Shown piece after piece: positions 15,657 to 25,078 of a DNA stretch of 58,057 nucleotides. Position numbers and translations under genes: made by a program. Positions within the stretch are counted from its first letter, which is position 1. Each line of letters starts with the position of its first letter. The DNA is from Bacteroidales bacterium UBA3810. Its GTDB lineage: Bacteria > Bacteroidota > Bacteroidia > Bacteroidales > Paludibacteraceae. The stretch spans positions 122,338 through 180,394 of the forward strand of contig DFEE01000021.1 in the NCBI GenBank assembly GCA_002368645.1, written 5' to 3'. The notes beneath the pieces are model-generated. The model was not told the origin of the DNA. It saw only the letters and a list, made by a program, of their open reading frames with translations, and ran no database searches.

Positions 15657-17294
15657 ATGGAATTTCATTACGAACCAATGTTTCAACTTGGTAAAGACGA
15701 GACCAAGTATTATCTGCTGACCAAGGACTACGTTCATGTCAGCGAGTTTGAAGGTCAACCTATTCTTAAAGTGGATAAAGAAGGACTGACGATGATGGCT
15801 AACAGGGCTTTTCAAGATGTTAGTTTCATGCTCCGTCGTAGCCATAATGAGCAGGTCGCCAAGATTCTGCGTGACCCCGAAGCGTCCGCCAATGATAAAT
15901 ATGTAGCCTTGACCTTCCTTCGTAACGCCGAAGTGGCTGCTAAAGGACAATTGCCTTTGTGCCAGGATACCGGCACCGCTATTATTCATGGCGAGAAGGG
16001 ACAACAGGTCTGGACCGGTTTCTCCGATGAAGAAGCCTTGAGTGAAGGCGTTTATAAGACCTACACCGAGTGCAACCTGCGCTATAGCCAAAATGCACCG
16101 CTCAGCATGTATGAAGAAGTCAATACAAAATGCAATTTGCCGGCACAGATTGATTTGGAGGCAACTGAAGGTATGGAATATCATTTCCTCTGCGTTACCA
16201 AGGGTGGTGGCTCTGCCAATAAGACCTATCTTTATCAAGAAACAAAAGCCCGTATTCAAAACGAAGGCACGCTTATTCCGTTCCTTGTAGAGAAAATGAA
16301 GAGTCTTGGTACAGCTGCTTGTCCGCCGTATCATATTGCTATCGTTATCGGTGGTACCAGTGCCGAAAAGAACTTGCTGACCGTAAAATTGGCTTCGACC
16401 CATTACTACGACACACTGCCAACTACAGGCAATCAATATGGTCGTGCCTTCCGCGACCTTGACCTCGAGGAGAAGTTACTTAAAGAAGCCTATAAGATTG
16501 GTCTCGGTGCACAGTTCGGCGGTAAGTACATGGCGCATGATGTGCGCGTTATTCGTCTCCCCAGACACGGTGCGTCATGTCCGATTGGCTTAGGCGTAAG
16601 TTGCTCTGCGGACCGCAATATCCGTGCTAAAATCAATAAGGACGGTATTTGGATTGAGCAGATGGATGCTAATCCCGGTGAACTTATTCCTGCCGATTTG
16701 AGACAAGCCGGCGAAGGCGATGCTGTACGGATAGACCTCAATCAGTCCATGGATGAGGTGTGCAAAATCTTGACCAAATACCCCATTGGTACGCGTTTGA
16801 GCCTCAATGGCACCATTATTGTCGGTCGTGATATTGCACATGCTAAGATTAAAGCACGCCTGGATGCCGGTGAGGAAATGCCGGAATACCTTAAGAACCA
16901 TCCTATCTATTATGCCGGTCCGGCTAAGACTCCTGCCGGTATGGCTTGCGGTTCTATGGGACCGACCACAGCAGGGCGTATGGATCCATATGTAGATGAG
17001 TTCCAGGAACATGGCGGTAGCCGTATCATGTTAGCGAAAGGCAATAGGTCGATTGATGTTACCAATGCTTGTCAGAAACATGGCGGTTTCTATTTAGGCT
17101 CCATCGGAGGTCCTGCGGCTATTCTTGCACAAGAGAATATCAAATCCATTGAGTGCGTGGAGTATCCCGAATTGGGCATGGAAGCCATCTGGAAGATTGA
17201 AGTAGAGAACTTCCCGGCATTCATCCTCGTGGACGACAAAGGCAACGACTTCTTTAAGCAACTCAAACCCTGCGCAGGGTGCACTATACTATAA
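15657..17294 (+). CDS. Fumarate hydratase, class I (iron-sulfur)
   Basis: Reversible hydration of fumarate to malate by a [4Fe-4S] enzyme. 545 residues, the usual length of the single-chain class I enzymes (FumA/FumB type). The N-terminal alpha-like domain shows LPLCQDTGTAIIHG, CPPYHIAIVIGGTSAEKNLL and HGASCPIGLGVSCSADRN with the cluster cysteines; the C-terminal beta-like domain has GPTTAGRMDPYVDEF and GGSRIMLAKGNRS. Likely the only fumarase needed for the reductive (anaerobic) or oxidative TCA branch. The next gene starts 20 bp later. Confidence 0.95.
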   Translation: MEFHYEPMFQLGKDETKYYLLTKDYVHVSEFEGQPILKVDKEGLTMMANRAFQDVSFMLRRSHNEQVAKILRDPEASANDKYVALTFLRNAEVAAKGQLPLCQDTGTAIIHGEKGQQVWTGFSDEEALSEGVYKTYTECNLRYSQNAPLSMYEEVNTKCNLPAQIDLEATEGMEYHFLCVTKGGGSANKTYLYQETKARIQNEGTLIPFLVEKMKSLGTAACPPYHIAIVIGGTSAEKNLLTVKLASTHYYDTLPTTGNQYGRAFRDLDLEEKLLKEAYKIGLGAQFGGKYMAHDVRVIRLPRHGASCPIGLGVSCSADRNIRAKINKDGIWIEQMDANPGELIPADLRQAGEGDAVRIDLNQSMDEVCKILTKYPIGTRLSLNGTIIVGRDIAHAKIKARLDAGEEMPEYLKNHPIYYAGPAKTPAGMACGSMGPTTAGRMDPYVDEFQEHGGSRIMLAKGNRSIDVTNACQKHGGFYLGSIGGPAAILAQENIKSIECVEYPELGMEAIWKIEVENFPAFILVDDKGNDFFKQLKPCAGCTIL

Positions 17295-17314
17295 TATCAA
17301 CAACCTGAATAACT

Positions 17315-18085
17315 ATGTCAGAACAGAATAAATCATTTTGGTCGAGGCTGAATTTCAAATACCGGCTGATGCTGGTAGATGAAAACAATATGGCGGAAGC
17401 ATGGCATACGCGTATCAGTTGGCTTAGGCTGGTGACGTACTTTGTGCTGATATTCATTATTGCAGTGTTGCTGATATCTGTACTTATTATCTATACCCCT
17501 GTGCGGAACTTATTGCCCGGATATAGTGCCAGCATTCGCAGCCAATTGGTGGAACAGAGTCTGAAAGTGGACTCTTTAGGTACTGAGTTGGAGGTGCAAC
17601 GCCAATATACCAATGTATTACGCGGTGTCCTCTCCGGTGAGACTACGAGCGATACTATTCAGGCTATTGACTCAATGCAGTTATACATGCGGGAACAATT
17701 GTTGGAGGCGAAAAACGAGATTACAGAGGCGTTCAAAGCAGAGTACGAAGAGCGAGAGAAAGATAATTTGCAACTCTTTGCCAATGTCAGAGAGACGGCA
17801 CCGACACTCACGTTCTTCTCACCACAACAAGGGAATACTATCACCTCTGTCCTAACGGGACATATCATTATGGTCAACCGCGAGATAGACAATAGTTACA
17901 CTGTTGTGGTAGAACATCCGCAGTATATCAGTATCTATAGGGGGTTAAAAAAAGTGTTTAAACCTATAGGTACAGCACTGCAAGCTGCCGAGGCAATCGG
18001 CGTTATGGAAGACGGGGAAAAACTCAGATTTGAATTATGGCAAGGCGGTAAACAAATAGACCCATCTTCCGTGATAGCATTTTAA
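17315..18085 (+). CDS. Membrane-anchored LytM/M23-like protein with degenerate active site
   Basis: 256 residues: cytoplasmic N-terminus (about 1-34), one transmembrane helix (about 35-58), a short coiled coil (about 80-145) and a C-terminal M23-like domain. The end, LRFELWQGGKQIDPSSVI, copies the M23 ending (normally G.HLHFE.W..G..VDP), but the H-x-H zinc motif reads LRF and the upstream H-xxx-D ligands are not evident. The domain is therefore probably a non-catalytic LytM regulator of a cell-wall amidase, like EnvC/NlpD (inference). It lies 1 bp before dxr. Confidence 0.8.
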   Translation: MSEQNKSFWSRLNFKYRLMLVDENNMAEAWHTRISWLRLVTYFVLIFIIAVLLISVLIIYTPVRNLLPGYSASIRSQLVEQSLKVDSLGTELEVQRQYTNVLRGVLSGETTSDTIQAIDSMQLYMREQLLEAKNEITEAFKAEYEEREKDNLQLFANVRETAPTLTFFSPQQGNTITSVLTGHIIMVNREIDNSYTVVVEHPQYISIYRGLKKVFKPIGTALQAAEAIGVMEDGEKLRFELWQGGKQIDPSSVIAF

Positions 18086-18086
18086 G

Positions 18087-19238
18087 ATGAAGAAACAAAT
18101 CGCCATATTAGGTTCGACCGGTTCCATCGGTACGCAGGCATTAGATGTTATTCGCAAGAATAGCGACCGATTTGAGGTATATGCTTTAGTCGCCAATAGA
18201 AGTGTGGATAAACTGATTGAGCAGGCGCGCGAGTTCAAGCCCAATGTCGTATGTATAGCGGACGAGACCCTCTATGAAAGACTTCGTGATGCGCTGGCTG
18301 ACCTTGACATCAAAGTGTGGGCAGGCGACCAAGCGATAACGGATATGGTGACGATGCCGAGCATTGATGTGGTGCTTGCAGCAATGGTCGGTTATGCCGG
18401 TCTTAAGCCGACAATGGCTGCTATTGAGGCAGGTAAGACGATTGCTCTCGCCAATAAAGAGACTTTAGTGGTTGCGGGAGATATTATTTTAGACCTCTGT
18501 CGTAAGCATCGGGTGCCGCTCTTGCCGGTGGATAGCGAACATTCAGCCATCTTCCAGTGCTTGGCAGGCGAATTGGCTAATCCTATCGAGAAGATTTTAC
18601 TCACGGCAAGCGGGGGACCTTTCCGGACATATACCATTGAGCAACTCAAGCATGTGACGGCATCCGAAGCACTCAAGCATCCCAATTGGCAGATGGGCGA
18701 TAAGATAACCATAGACTCCGCCACGATGATGAATAAGGGATTTGAGGTAATTGAGGCGCATTGGCTCTTCAATGTTCCCTATGACAAGATAGCGGTTTTG
18801 GTGCATCCGCAGTCTATTGTGCACAGTGCTGTACAATTTGCCGACGGGGCAATCAAAGCTCAATTGGGGGCGCCGGACATGCGACTGCCTATCCAATATG
18901 CGCTAACATATCCGGAACGTGTGACGAGCGATTTTCCGCGGGCAGATTTATTGCAATTAGGGGCACTAACATTCGACCAACCCGACTTGGTGAAGTTCCC
19001 GCTTCTGGCATTGGCGTACCAAGCCATTGAGCGGGGTGGTAATATACCTTGTGTGCTCAATGCAGCCAATGAGGTGGTCAATCTCGCATTCAGGGAGGGA
19101 CGATGCTCTTTCCCCGCAATGAGCGAATTGATAGACCGCACCATGCAATGTATCAACTATATACCCAAACCGAACTACGAGGAATTAGTAAAGACCGATT
19201 TAGAAACAAGACAAATAGTTAATCAATGGATTTCTTAA
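18087..19238 (+). CDS. dxr: 1-deoxy-D-xylulose 5-phosphate reductoisomerase
   Basis: Second enzyme of the MEP isoprenoid pathway, making MEP from DXP with NADPH. 383 residues, normal. Motifs: NADPH-binding AILGSTGSIGTQALDVIR at the N-terminus, ANKETLVVAG, metal and substrate residues in VDSEHSAIFQCL, TASGGPFRT, NKGFEVIEAHWLF and VHPQSIVHS. Overlaps rseP by 13 bp, the same dxr-rseP order found in many bacteria. Confidence 0.97.
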   Translation: MKKQIAILGSTGSIGTQALDVIRKNSDRFEVYALVANRSVDKLIEQAREFKPNVVCIADETLYERLRDALADLDIKVWAGDQAITDMVTMPSIDVVLAAMVGYAGLKPTMAAIEAGKTIALANKETLVVAGDIILDLCRKHRVPLLPVDSEHSAIFQCLAGELANPIEKILLTASGGPFRTYTIEQLKHVTASEALKHPNWQMGDKITIDSATMMNKGFEVIEAHWLFNVPYDKIAVLVHPQSIVHSAVQFADGAIKAQLGAPDMRLPIQYALTYPERVTSDFPRADLLQLGALTFDQPDLVKFPLLALAYQAIERGGNIPCVLNAANEVVNLAFREGRCSFPAMSELIDRTMQCINYIPKPNYEELVKTDLETRQIVNQWIS

Positions 19239-20692
19239 CATCACCGACCTTTTGGATTAAACTGATACAGTTTTTGCTCTCCATTTCGTTCCTCGTGTTA
19301 ATCCACGAGGCAGGTCACTGCATTGTGGCTAAATTAAATGGCGTAAGAGTGGAGCAGTTCTATATGTTCTTTAACCCATCATTCTCCATCTTTAGGATGA
19401 AGAAGTTTGACAATAAATGGCATTTCCAGTTCTTCCACCGCAATGAAGAGCAGGATGAGTGGGTTACAAAAGAGCCCGATAACACTATATGGGGCATAGG
19501 GTGGGTACCTATGGGAGGGTACTGCGCCATAGCAGGTATGGTGGATGAGACGCACGATGCGAACCAATTAGGAGCAGAACCTCAACCTTGGGAGTTTAGA
19601 ACTAAGAATGTATGGCAACGATTGAGCATCATTATTGCCGGTATTACTGTTAATTTTATTGCAGCACTCATTCTCTTTGGTGTTATTTTCTACACATGGG
19701 GCGAAACGCGTTTACCCCTAAAGAATGTGACCCAAGGGCTCTATTATAGCGAGGTATTTACGAAACAAGGCTTGCAGCAGCGTGATAAGATATTGCTGGT
19801 TGATAGCTTGGTGCCAGAGACAGCCGGAGATGTATTGGAATGGGTTGTGATTGAGGGCAAGCAAAATATAGTAGTGCAACGAGGTGACTCGGTGTTCTCC
19901 ATGACACTTAGCGCTCGCACAGGTCAGGACTTTTTAGCAGCCTCTGCGGCTTTCGACAAAGTTGAGCGTGAACATGTCCGTCAAGATAACACATACACCA
20001 AACGCCCCTATATAGGGTTGGCGGAATACTACCCGATGGTTGTAGCTCAGACAACAGATGGTTTTCCGGCTGCGCTTGCGGGCATGCAGGCGGGTGACAG
20101 TATCGTCTCCATTGCAGGCATTGCTACTCCAAGTGTTTATGAAGTACAAAACGAACTCAGTAAACATCCCGTGGATAGCGTTACGATTGGCTTCTATCGT
20201 TCAGGTGTGCCTATGGAGACACGCGCTTTTATCGGCGATCAGTGCAAGTTAGGTATCATGATGGAGCCCATTACCACCTTCTATGCCTTAGAGACCACCC
20301 ATTATACATTTTGGCAATCAATCCCCAAAGGTATTCAATACGGCTGGGGTAAATTGGTGGACTACGTGAAACAATTTAGACTTGTCTTCACGAAGGAAGG
20401 CGCACAGAATTTAGGTGGTTTTGTGGCAATCGGTAATTTGTTCCCCGCTCGCTGGAGCTGGTATAGTTTCTGGTACATGACGGCGTTCTTGAGCCTTATA
20501 TTGGCATTTATGAATTTCCTGCCCATTCCCGCTTTAGATGGGGGATATATTCTATTCTTATTGGTGGAAATAGTAATGGGCAGAAAACCGTCGGATAAAT
20601 TCCTGGAGGTGGCTAACAATATCGGCTTTTGGGTGCTGATTGCGTTGCTTATATTTGCTAATGGAAATGATTTGCTACGTGTATTTTTTTAG
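19226..20692 (+). CDS. rseP: Site-2 intramembrane metalloprotease RseP
   Basis: Cleaves transmembrane anti-sigma factors and other substrates in the inner membrane. 488 residues, four transmembrane regions. The zinc motif HEAGH sits at residues 27-31 in the first helix and the third ligand in PIPALDGGYILFLLVE near residue 430. Between them lie a long periplasmic part with two PDZ-like segments, e.g. GFPAALAGMQAGDSIVSIAG near residue 280. Length includes a Bacteroidetes-typical insertion after the first helix. Confidence 0.95.
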   Translation: MDFLTSPTFWIKLIQFLLSISFLVLIHEAGHCIVAKLNGVRVEQFYMFFNPSFSIFRMKKFDNKWHFQFFHRNEEQDEWVTKEPDNTIWGIGWVPMGGYCAIAGMVDETHDANQLGAEPQPWEFRTKNVWQRLSIIIAGITVNFIAALILFGVIFYTWGETRLPLKNVTQGLYYSEVFTKQGLQQRDKILLVDSLVPETAGDVLEWVVIEGKQNIVVQRGDSVFSMTLSARTGQDFLAASAAFDKVEREHVRQDNTYTKRPYIGLAEYYPMVVAQTTDGFPAALAGMQAGDSIVSIAGIATPSVYEVQNELSKHPVDSVTIGFYRSGVPMETRAFIGDQCKLGIMMEPITTFYALETTHYTFWQSIPKGIQYGWGKLVDYVKQFRLVFTKEGAQNLGGFVAIGNLFPARWSWYSFWYMTAFLSLILAFMNFLPIPALDGGYILFLLVEIVMGRKPSDKFLEVANNIGFWVLIALLIFANGNDLLRVFF

Positions 20693-20701
20693 GCTAAACG
20701 G

Positions 20702-21274
20702 ATGAGTGATTATTTCAAACATGAGAGCGCCTATATCGATGAAGGTTGTCGGATAGGCAATGGCACTAAGATATGGCATTTCAGCCATATTATGTCCGGC
20801 TGCGTTATAGGTGAAAACTGCAATATCGGACAAAATGTAGTTGTGAGTCCGGATGTCATATTGGGTAATAACTGCAAGATTCAAAATAATGTCTCGGTCT
20901 ATACCGGTGTACAATGTGAGGATGATGTCTTCTTAGGTCCCAGTATGGTGTTCACCAATGTGATTAACCCTCGCGCTGCAGTCTCACGGAAGGATGAGTA
21001 CAGAGCCACTATCCTGAAACGAGGTTGCTCGGTTGGCGCTAACGCAACGATTGTCTGCGGACACACCCTGGGGGAATATTGTCTTATAGGCGCCGGTAGT
21101 GTAGTGACCAAGGATGTAGAGGCATATGCCTTGATGGTTGGTAATCCGGCAAGGCGTATCGGTTGGGTGAGTCGCCATGGCGAAAAACTCCATTTTGATG
21201 AACAGGGAATAGCAATCTGCCCCGCAACGGGAGAAAAATACCAATTAGAAAATAATAAAGTAACCCTATTATGA
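20702..21274 (+). CDS. Left-handed beta-helix sugar N-acetyltransferase (WbpD/WlbB-like)
   Basis: 190 residues with a hexapeptide-repeat body: successive triads such as CRIGNGT, CVIGENC, CNIGQNV, VILGNNC and CVIG-type turns, then GCSVGANATIVCGHTLGEYCLIGAGSVV (key residues G and hydrophobics) and a NPARRIGWVSRHG tail. This matches acetyl-CoA-dependent acetyltransferases acting on UDP-3-amino-3-deoxy sugars (uronates) for surface polysaccharides. The acceptor sugar is inferred from family only. Starts 9 bp after rseP. Confidence 0.85.
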   Translation: MSDYFKHESAYIDEGCRIGNGTKIWHFSHIMSGCVIGENCNIGQNVVVSPDVILGNNCKIQNNVSVYTGVQCEDDVFLGPSMVFTNVINPRAAVSRKDEYRATILKRGCSVGANATIVCGHTLGEYCLIGAGSVVTKDVEAYALMVGNPARRIGWVSRHGEKLHFDEQGIAICPATGEKYQLENNKVTLL

Positions 21275-21765
21275 TTCAACGAATTCAAAGTGTTTATCTT
21301 GTATTGGTGATGTCTTTGGGCATCATACTATGTTTTGTGCCGGTACTTCAATTGAATACCCCGTTAGATGCGTCTGTGCAACGGATGTGGACCTTGGGAG
21401 CCTTAGGATTGGATGAAATTACGCCGGATTTGGATAATATGTTTCTGCAGCCGGTAGAGTTAAAAGGGCTTTGGGGACTGCTACTCAGTACGTTACTGAT
21501 TCCGATTTTGGCATGTGTTGACCTCTTTCTCTTTAAGAAAAGACTGCTGCAAGCCCGCCTCAATATCTTTACGGTGTTGCTGACTATTGGCTACTATGGC
21601 ATTATCTATCTATATGCCAAATTGGCGGAAGTCTCCATGGGGGTAGAGTGGCATATGACAGTCTGGTGTGCCATACCGGCTGTATGTACGGTGTTACTAC
21701 TGATGGCAACACGCCGGATATTAGCGGATGAGGCATTGGTGCGCTCCGCGGATAGAATTCGTTAA
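21271..21765 (+). CDS. DUF4293 family membrane protein
   Basis: 164 residues with four predicted transmembrane helices (about 6-25, 65-85, 100-120, 130-150). The opening MIQRIQSVYLVLVMSLGIIL is the family hallmark in Bacteroidetes. Function unknown. Overlaps the acetyltransferase by 4 bp. Confidence 0.88.
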   Translation: MIQRIQSVYLVLVMSLGIILCFVPVLQLNTPLDASVQRMWTLGALGLDEITPDLDNMFLQPVELKGLWGLLLSTLLIPILACVDLFLFKKRLLQARLNIFTVLLTIGYYGIIYLYAKLAEVSMGVEWHMTVWCAIPAVCTVLLLMATRRILADEALVRSADRIR

Positions 21766-21786
21766 CTGAATTAAATAACTAATAGT

Positions 21787-22875
21787 ATGAAAAAGTACAA
21801 TTTTAATGCAGGACCGAGTATCCTGCCTCAAGAAGTGATTAAAGCGACCGCAGAAGCCGTTTTGGATTTTCAAGGAGAAGGTTTGTCGTTATTGGAGATT
21901 AGTCACCGTGCCAAGTATTTTCAGCCCGTTGTGGACGAAGCAGAGGCATTGATGAAAGAATTACTCAATGTCCCCGAAGGCTATCGCGTACTATTCTTGG
22001 GCGGTGGCGCAAGTTTGCAGTTCTGCATGGTCCCCTATAATTTGATGGAAAAGAAAGCGGCTTACCTGAACACCGGTGTTTGGGCGAAGAAGGCGTTGAA
22101 GGAAGCGAAGGGCTTTGGCGAAGCTGTTGAGGTTGCCTCTTCGGCAGAAGCCAATTTTACATATATCCCTGTAGATTACGAAGTTCCTAAAGATGCAGAT
22201 TACTTCCATATTACGACCAATAATACTATTTATGGTACTGAGTTGAGCGATGCCAAACTCAATGATATCTACCATAAAAAAGGTGATGTGACCCTTGTCG
22301 CCGACATGAGTTCGGATATCTTGAGTCGCCCGATTGATGTTGCTCAATATGGTATTATCTATGGTGGAGCGCAGAAGAACTTAGCCCCTGCAGGCGTTAC
22401 CTTTGTTATTGTTAAAGAAGATATCCTTGGCCATGTAACCCGTTATATTCCTACGATGTTGGACTATAGAACACATATCGATGGTGGCTCAATGTTCAAC
22501 ACGCCTCCTGTCCTGCCGATCTATACGGCTTTGCAGACCCTTAAATGGCTTAAAAAGAACGGCGGCGTAGAGTGGGTAATGAAGCGCAATATAGCGAAGG
22601 CCGAGCTGTTGTACGACTGCATTGACCATAGCAAAATCTTTGTCGGCACCGCTAAAGCGGAAGACCGTAGCCGAATGAACATTTGCTTTGTTCTGAAACC
22701 GGAATACCAAGAACTCCAAGACGACTTTATGAAATTTGCTACCGAACGCGGTATGGTAGGTATAAAAGGGCACAGAAGCGTCGGTGGTTTCCGCGCAAGT
22801 TGCTATAACGCAATGGATTTGGAAGGCGTGCAAGCCCTCGTCAATTGCATACGGAATTACGAAGCAAAGCTTTAA
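21787..22875 (+). CDS. serC: Phosphoserine aminotransferase
   Basis: Transaminates 3-phosphohydroxypyruvate to phosphoserine (and 3-hydroxy-4-phosphohydroxythreonine in PLP synthesis). 362 residues. N-terminal NFNAGPSILPQEVI, phosphate-binding FLGGGASLQFCMVPYNL, PLP lysine in YGGAQKNLAPAGVTFVIV and C-terminal KGHRSVGGFRASCYNA are all typical. Paired with serA downstream (38-bp gap). Confidence 0.97.
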   Translation: MKKYNFNAGPSILPQEVIKATAEAVLDFQGEGLSLLEISHRAKYFQPVVDEAEALMKELLNVPEGYRVLFLGGGASLQFCMVPYNLMEKKAAYLNTGVWAKKALKEAKGFGEAVEVASSAEANFTYIPVDYEVPKDADYFHITTNNTIYGTELSDAKLNDIYHKKGDVTLVADMSSDILSRPIDVAQYGIIYGGAQKNLAPAGVTFVIVKEDILGHVTRYIPTMLDYRTHIDGGSMFNTPPVLPIYTALQTLKWLKKNGGVEWVMKRNIAKAELLYDCIDHSKIFVGTAKAEDRSRMNICFVLKPEYQELQDDFMKFATERGMVGIKGHRSVGGFRASCYNAMDLEGVQALVNCIRNYEAKL

Positions 22876-22913
22876 CTACACCTTATTAATAATATATTTA
22901 TTAGGAAAAGAGT

Positions 22914-23831
22914 ATGAAAGTACTTGTTGCAACAGAAAAACCTTTTGCCAAAGTGGCAGTAGATGGTATTCGTTCAGAAGTGGAAAAGGCAGGATATGAG
23001 CTTGCTTTGTTGGAGAAATATACTGATAAACAAGACTTGTTAAACGCTGTAAAAGACGCAGACGCCTTGATTATCCGTTCGGATAAAGTGGATGCAGAAG
23101 TGCTCAATGCGGCGGAAAAACTCAAGATTGTTGTGCGTGCCGGTGCCGGATATGACAATATTGACCTTGACGCGGCAACGGTCCATAAGGTGGTGGCGAT
23201 GAACACTCCCGGGCAAAACTCCAACGCGGTAGCGGAATTGGTCTTTGGTCTGATGGTCATGGCTGTTCGGCATTTCTATGACGGAACAAGTGGAACAGAA
23301 CTGAAAGGCAAGAAATTAGGCATACATGCCTTTGGCAATGTCGGCCGCAATGTGGCAAGAATTGCAACAGGTTTCGGCATGGAGATATATGCCTATGATG
23401 CGTATTGTCCTGATAGTGCCATAGAGGCGGAAGGCGTTCACCCCCTGCATAGTGCAGAAGAACTTTATACCACCTGCGATGTGGTAAGCCTGCATATTCC
23501 TGCCACTGCGGAAACAAAAAATAGCATCAACAAAGCTTTGGTCGGCAGGATGCCTAAGAATGGCTTGCTACTTAACACCGCGCGCAAAGAGGTTATCAAT
23601 GAGCCCGAACTGATTGAACTCCTCACTGAGCGGCAGGATTTACGCTATGTAGCGGATATTAAGCCGGATGCCGATGAGCAATTCCAAACATTCTCAGGAC
23701 GATATTTCGCAACGCCTAAGAAAATGGGTGCCCAGACCGCTGAAGCCAATATTAATGCCGGCATTGCTGCCGCTAAGCAAATCGTCGATTTCTTCCAAAA
23801 TGGTAATACGCGATTCCAAGTTAATAAATAG
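22914..23831 (+). CDS. serA: D-3-phosphoglycerate dehydrogenase (short form)
   Basis: Oxidises 3-phosphoglycerate to 3-phosphohydroxypyruvate, first step of serine synthesis. 305 residues: the compact form without the C-terminal ACT domain, so no serine feedback site. NAD-binding loop LGIHAFGNVGRNVARIA, active-site region LLLNTARKEVINEPEL, PDADEQF replacing the more usual P.P.... near the C-terminus. Position directly after serC supports this substrate over other D-2-hydroxyacids. The following gene starts inside its 3' end. Confidence 0.9.
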   Translation: MKVLVATEKPFAKVAVDGIRSEVEKAGYELALLEKYTDKQDLLNAVKDADALIIRSDKVDAEVLNAAEKLKIVVRAGAGYDNIDLDAATVHKVVAMNTPGQNSNAVAELVFGLMVMAVRHFYDGTSGTELKGKKLGIHAFGNVGRNVARIATGFGMEIYAYDAYCPDSAIEAEGVHPLHSAEELYTTCDVVSLHIPATAETKNSINKALVGRMPKNGLLLNTARKEVINEPELIELLTERQDLRYVADIKPDADEQFQTFSGRYFATPKKMGAQTAEANINAGIAAAKQIVDFFQNGNTRFQVNK

Positions 23832-25077
23832 TTTGTTTGTGATGCTCTTGCCGGTCGTTCTCACCGTTCCGGCAAGGGCATTGAATGTCTCGTTTGAGGG
23901 ACAAAGTCCGGCCATCATTATAGAAGGTTCGGACACGTTGATTTTCTATGCCGGTGATCCGGTCTTAGTAGCTACGGAAAATGCTGACTGGTATGACTTT
24001 AGGACCGGCAATAGCTTACAGTCCAATGCGTCAACTTATTATGGCGCTGATGGACAATCTGTCCGCTTGAGTACTCCGTATAGCAACGACACAATTGGAG
24101 TCTATCACCTCTTTAACTATAGTCTGCATCGACCTGTAGTTGACTCGTTGACGGTTGCGCTGACCTGTGATGCAACCATACTCACCATACCCGATGTACC
24201 TCAAAATCATCTACCGGCATTCAACTATTATTCGCTTGACGGAGCAGAAAGGCAGTTCTTTATACCCTTGCATATTGAGATGCAGAATCTTACATTTGCC
24301 TCTACGGCATGGATAGATACCACTGAGACTACCGACGAGTTCCTTACGGCAGGCACTTATTATCTTCAACCCCAATTACGGGAAGAAGCCCGTATCCTGC
24401 TGGACTTTGACTCTATAGCAACGCAGCTTGGACTTAATGAGGAGCAGGTGTTTTATACTATAGAGGATATGCCTGTTGCCTTTGACTTTAAACCACAAGC
24501 CATAGTTACGGCACGTGGAGAAGAAGAAGAGAATGAGCCGCAAAGGCCTATCACAGAGACACAATACACTGCTTCGGGACCGCTTTCCGTTGAGTTTAGA
24601 GCCAATCCGACTCCGGCAGCGCAGTATTTCAGATGGGTTATCTATAAAGGTTCCACCCTTATCGCCAATCGTTCGGATGAAAACCAACGCTATACATTTA
24701 CCGAACCGGCAACGTATCGGGCGGTATGCTATGCCACTAACCCCTATTGCTTACGCGACTCGGTGCAATTGGACAATATCGTCATAACGGCTTCCAAACT
24801 AATGGTACCCAATGTCTTCACACCGGACGGAAATGGCCAAAACGATGAGTTTAGGGTGCTTTATAAATCCTTGGCGACCTTTAAGTGTGATGTCTATAAC
24901 AGGTGGGGCAAACTCGTCTATTCTTGGACTGACCCCGCGGAAGGATGGAACGGCAACATCGGTGGCAGACCGGCCGCTGAAGGAGCCTATTTCTATGTCA
25001 TCCGTGCCGTCGGTACAGATGGGATCCAGTATAAACTTTCGGGAGATATTAACCTCTTGAGAAAACATTCTAAATAA
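23800..25077 (+). CDS. Secreted protein with gliding-motility/type IX (CHU_C) C-terminal domain
   Basis: 425 residues from the ATG at 23800, which gives a good signal peptide (MVIRDSKLINSLFVMLLPVV..., cleavage near PARA). Longer in-frame starts fall inside serA and lack a signal. The middle has PKD/Ig-like beta segments. The last 90 residues are the CHU_C type B sorting domain: VPNVFTPDGNGQNDEFRV, VYNRWGKLVY, GWNGNIGGRPAAEGAYFYVI. Such proteins are exported through the type IX system and attached to or released at the cell surface. Overlaps serA by 32 bp. Confidence 0.85.
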   Translation: MVIRDSKLINSLFVMLLPVVLTVPARALNVSFEGQSPAIIIEGSDTLIFYAGDPVLVATENADWYDFRTGNSLQSNASTYYGADGQSVRLSTPYSNDTIGVYHLFNYSLHRPVVDSLTVALTCDATILTIPDVPQNHLPAFNYYSLDGAERQFFIPLHIEMQNLTFASTAWIDTTETTDEFLTAGTYYLQPQLREEARILLDFDSIATQLGLNEEQVFYTIEDMPVAFDFKPQAIVTARGEEEENEPQRPITETQYTASGPLSVEFRANPTPAAQYFRWVIYKGSTLIANRSDENQRYTFTEPATYRAVCYATNPYCLRDSVQLDNIVITASKLMVPNVFTPDGNGQNDEFRVLYKSLATFKCDVYNRWGKLVYSWTDPAEGWNGNIGGRPAAEGAYFYVIRAVGTDGIQYKLSGDINLLRKHSK

Positions 25078-25078
25078 T

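Noticed and set aside
15504..16436. A 310-codon open frame on the minus strand opposite fumarase
   Set aside because: It is antisense to the conserved fumarase coding sequence, crosses the fumarase and tRNA promoters and has no family signature.
23668..23799. In-frame extension of the CHU_C protein
   Set aside because: It lies inside serA and would destroy the signal peptide that starts at 23800.
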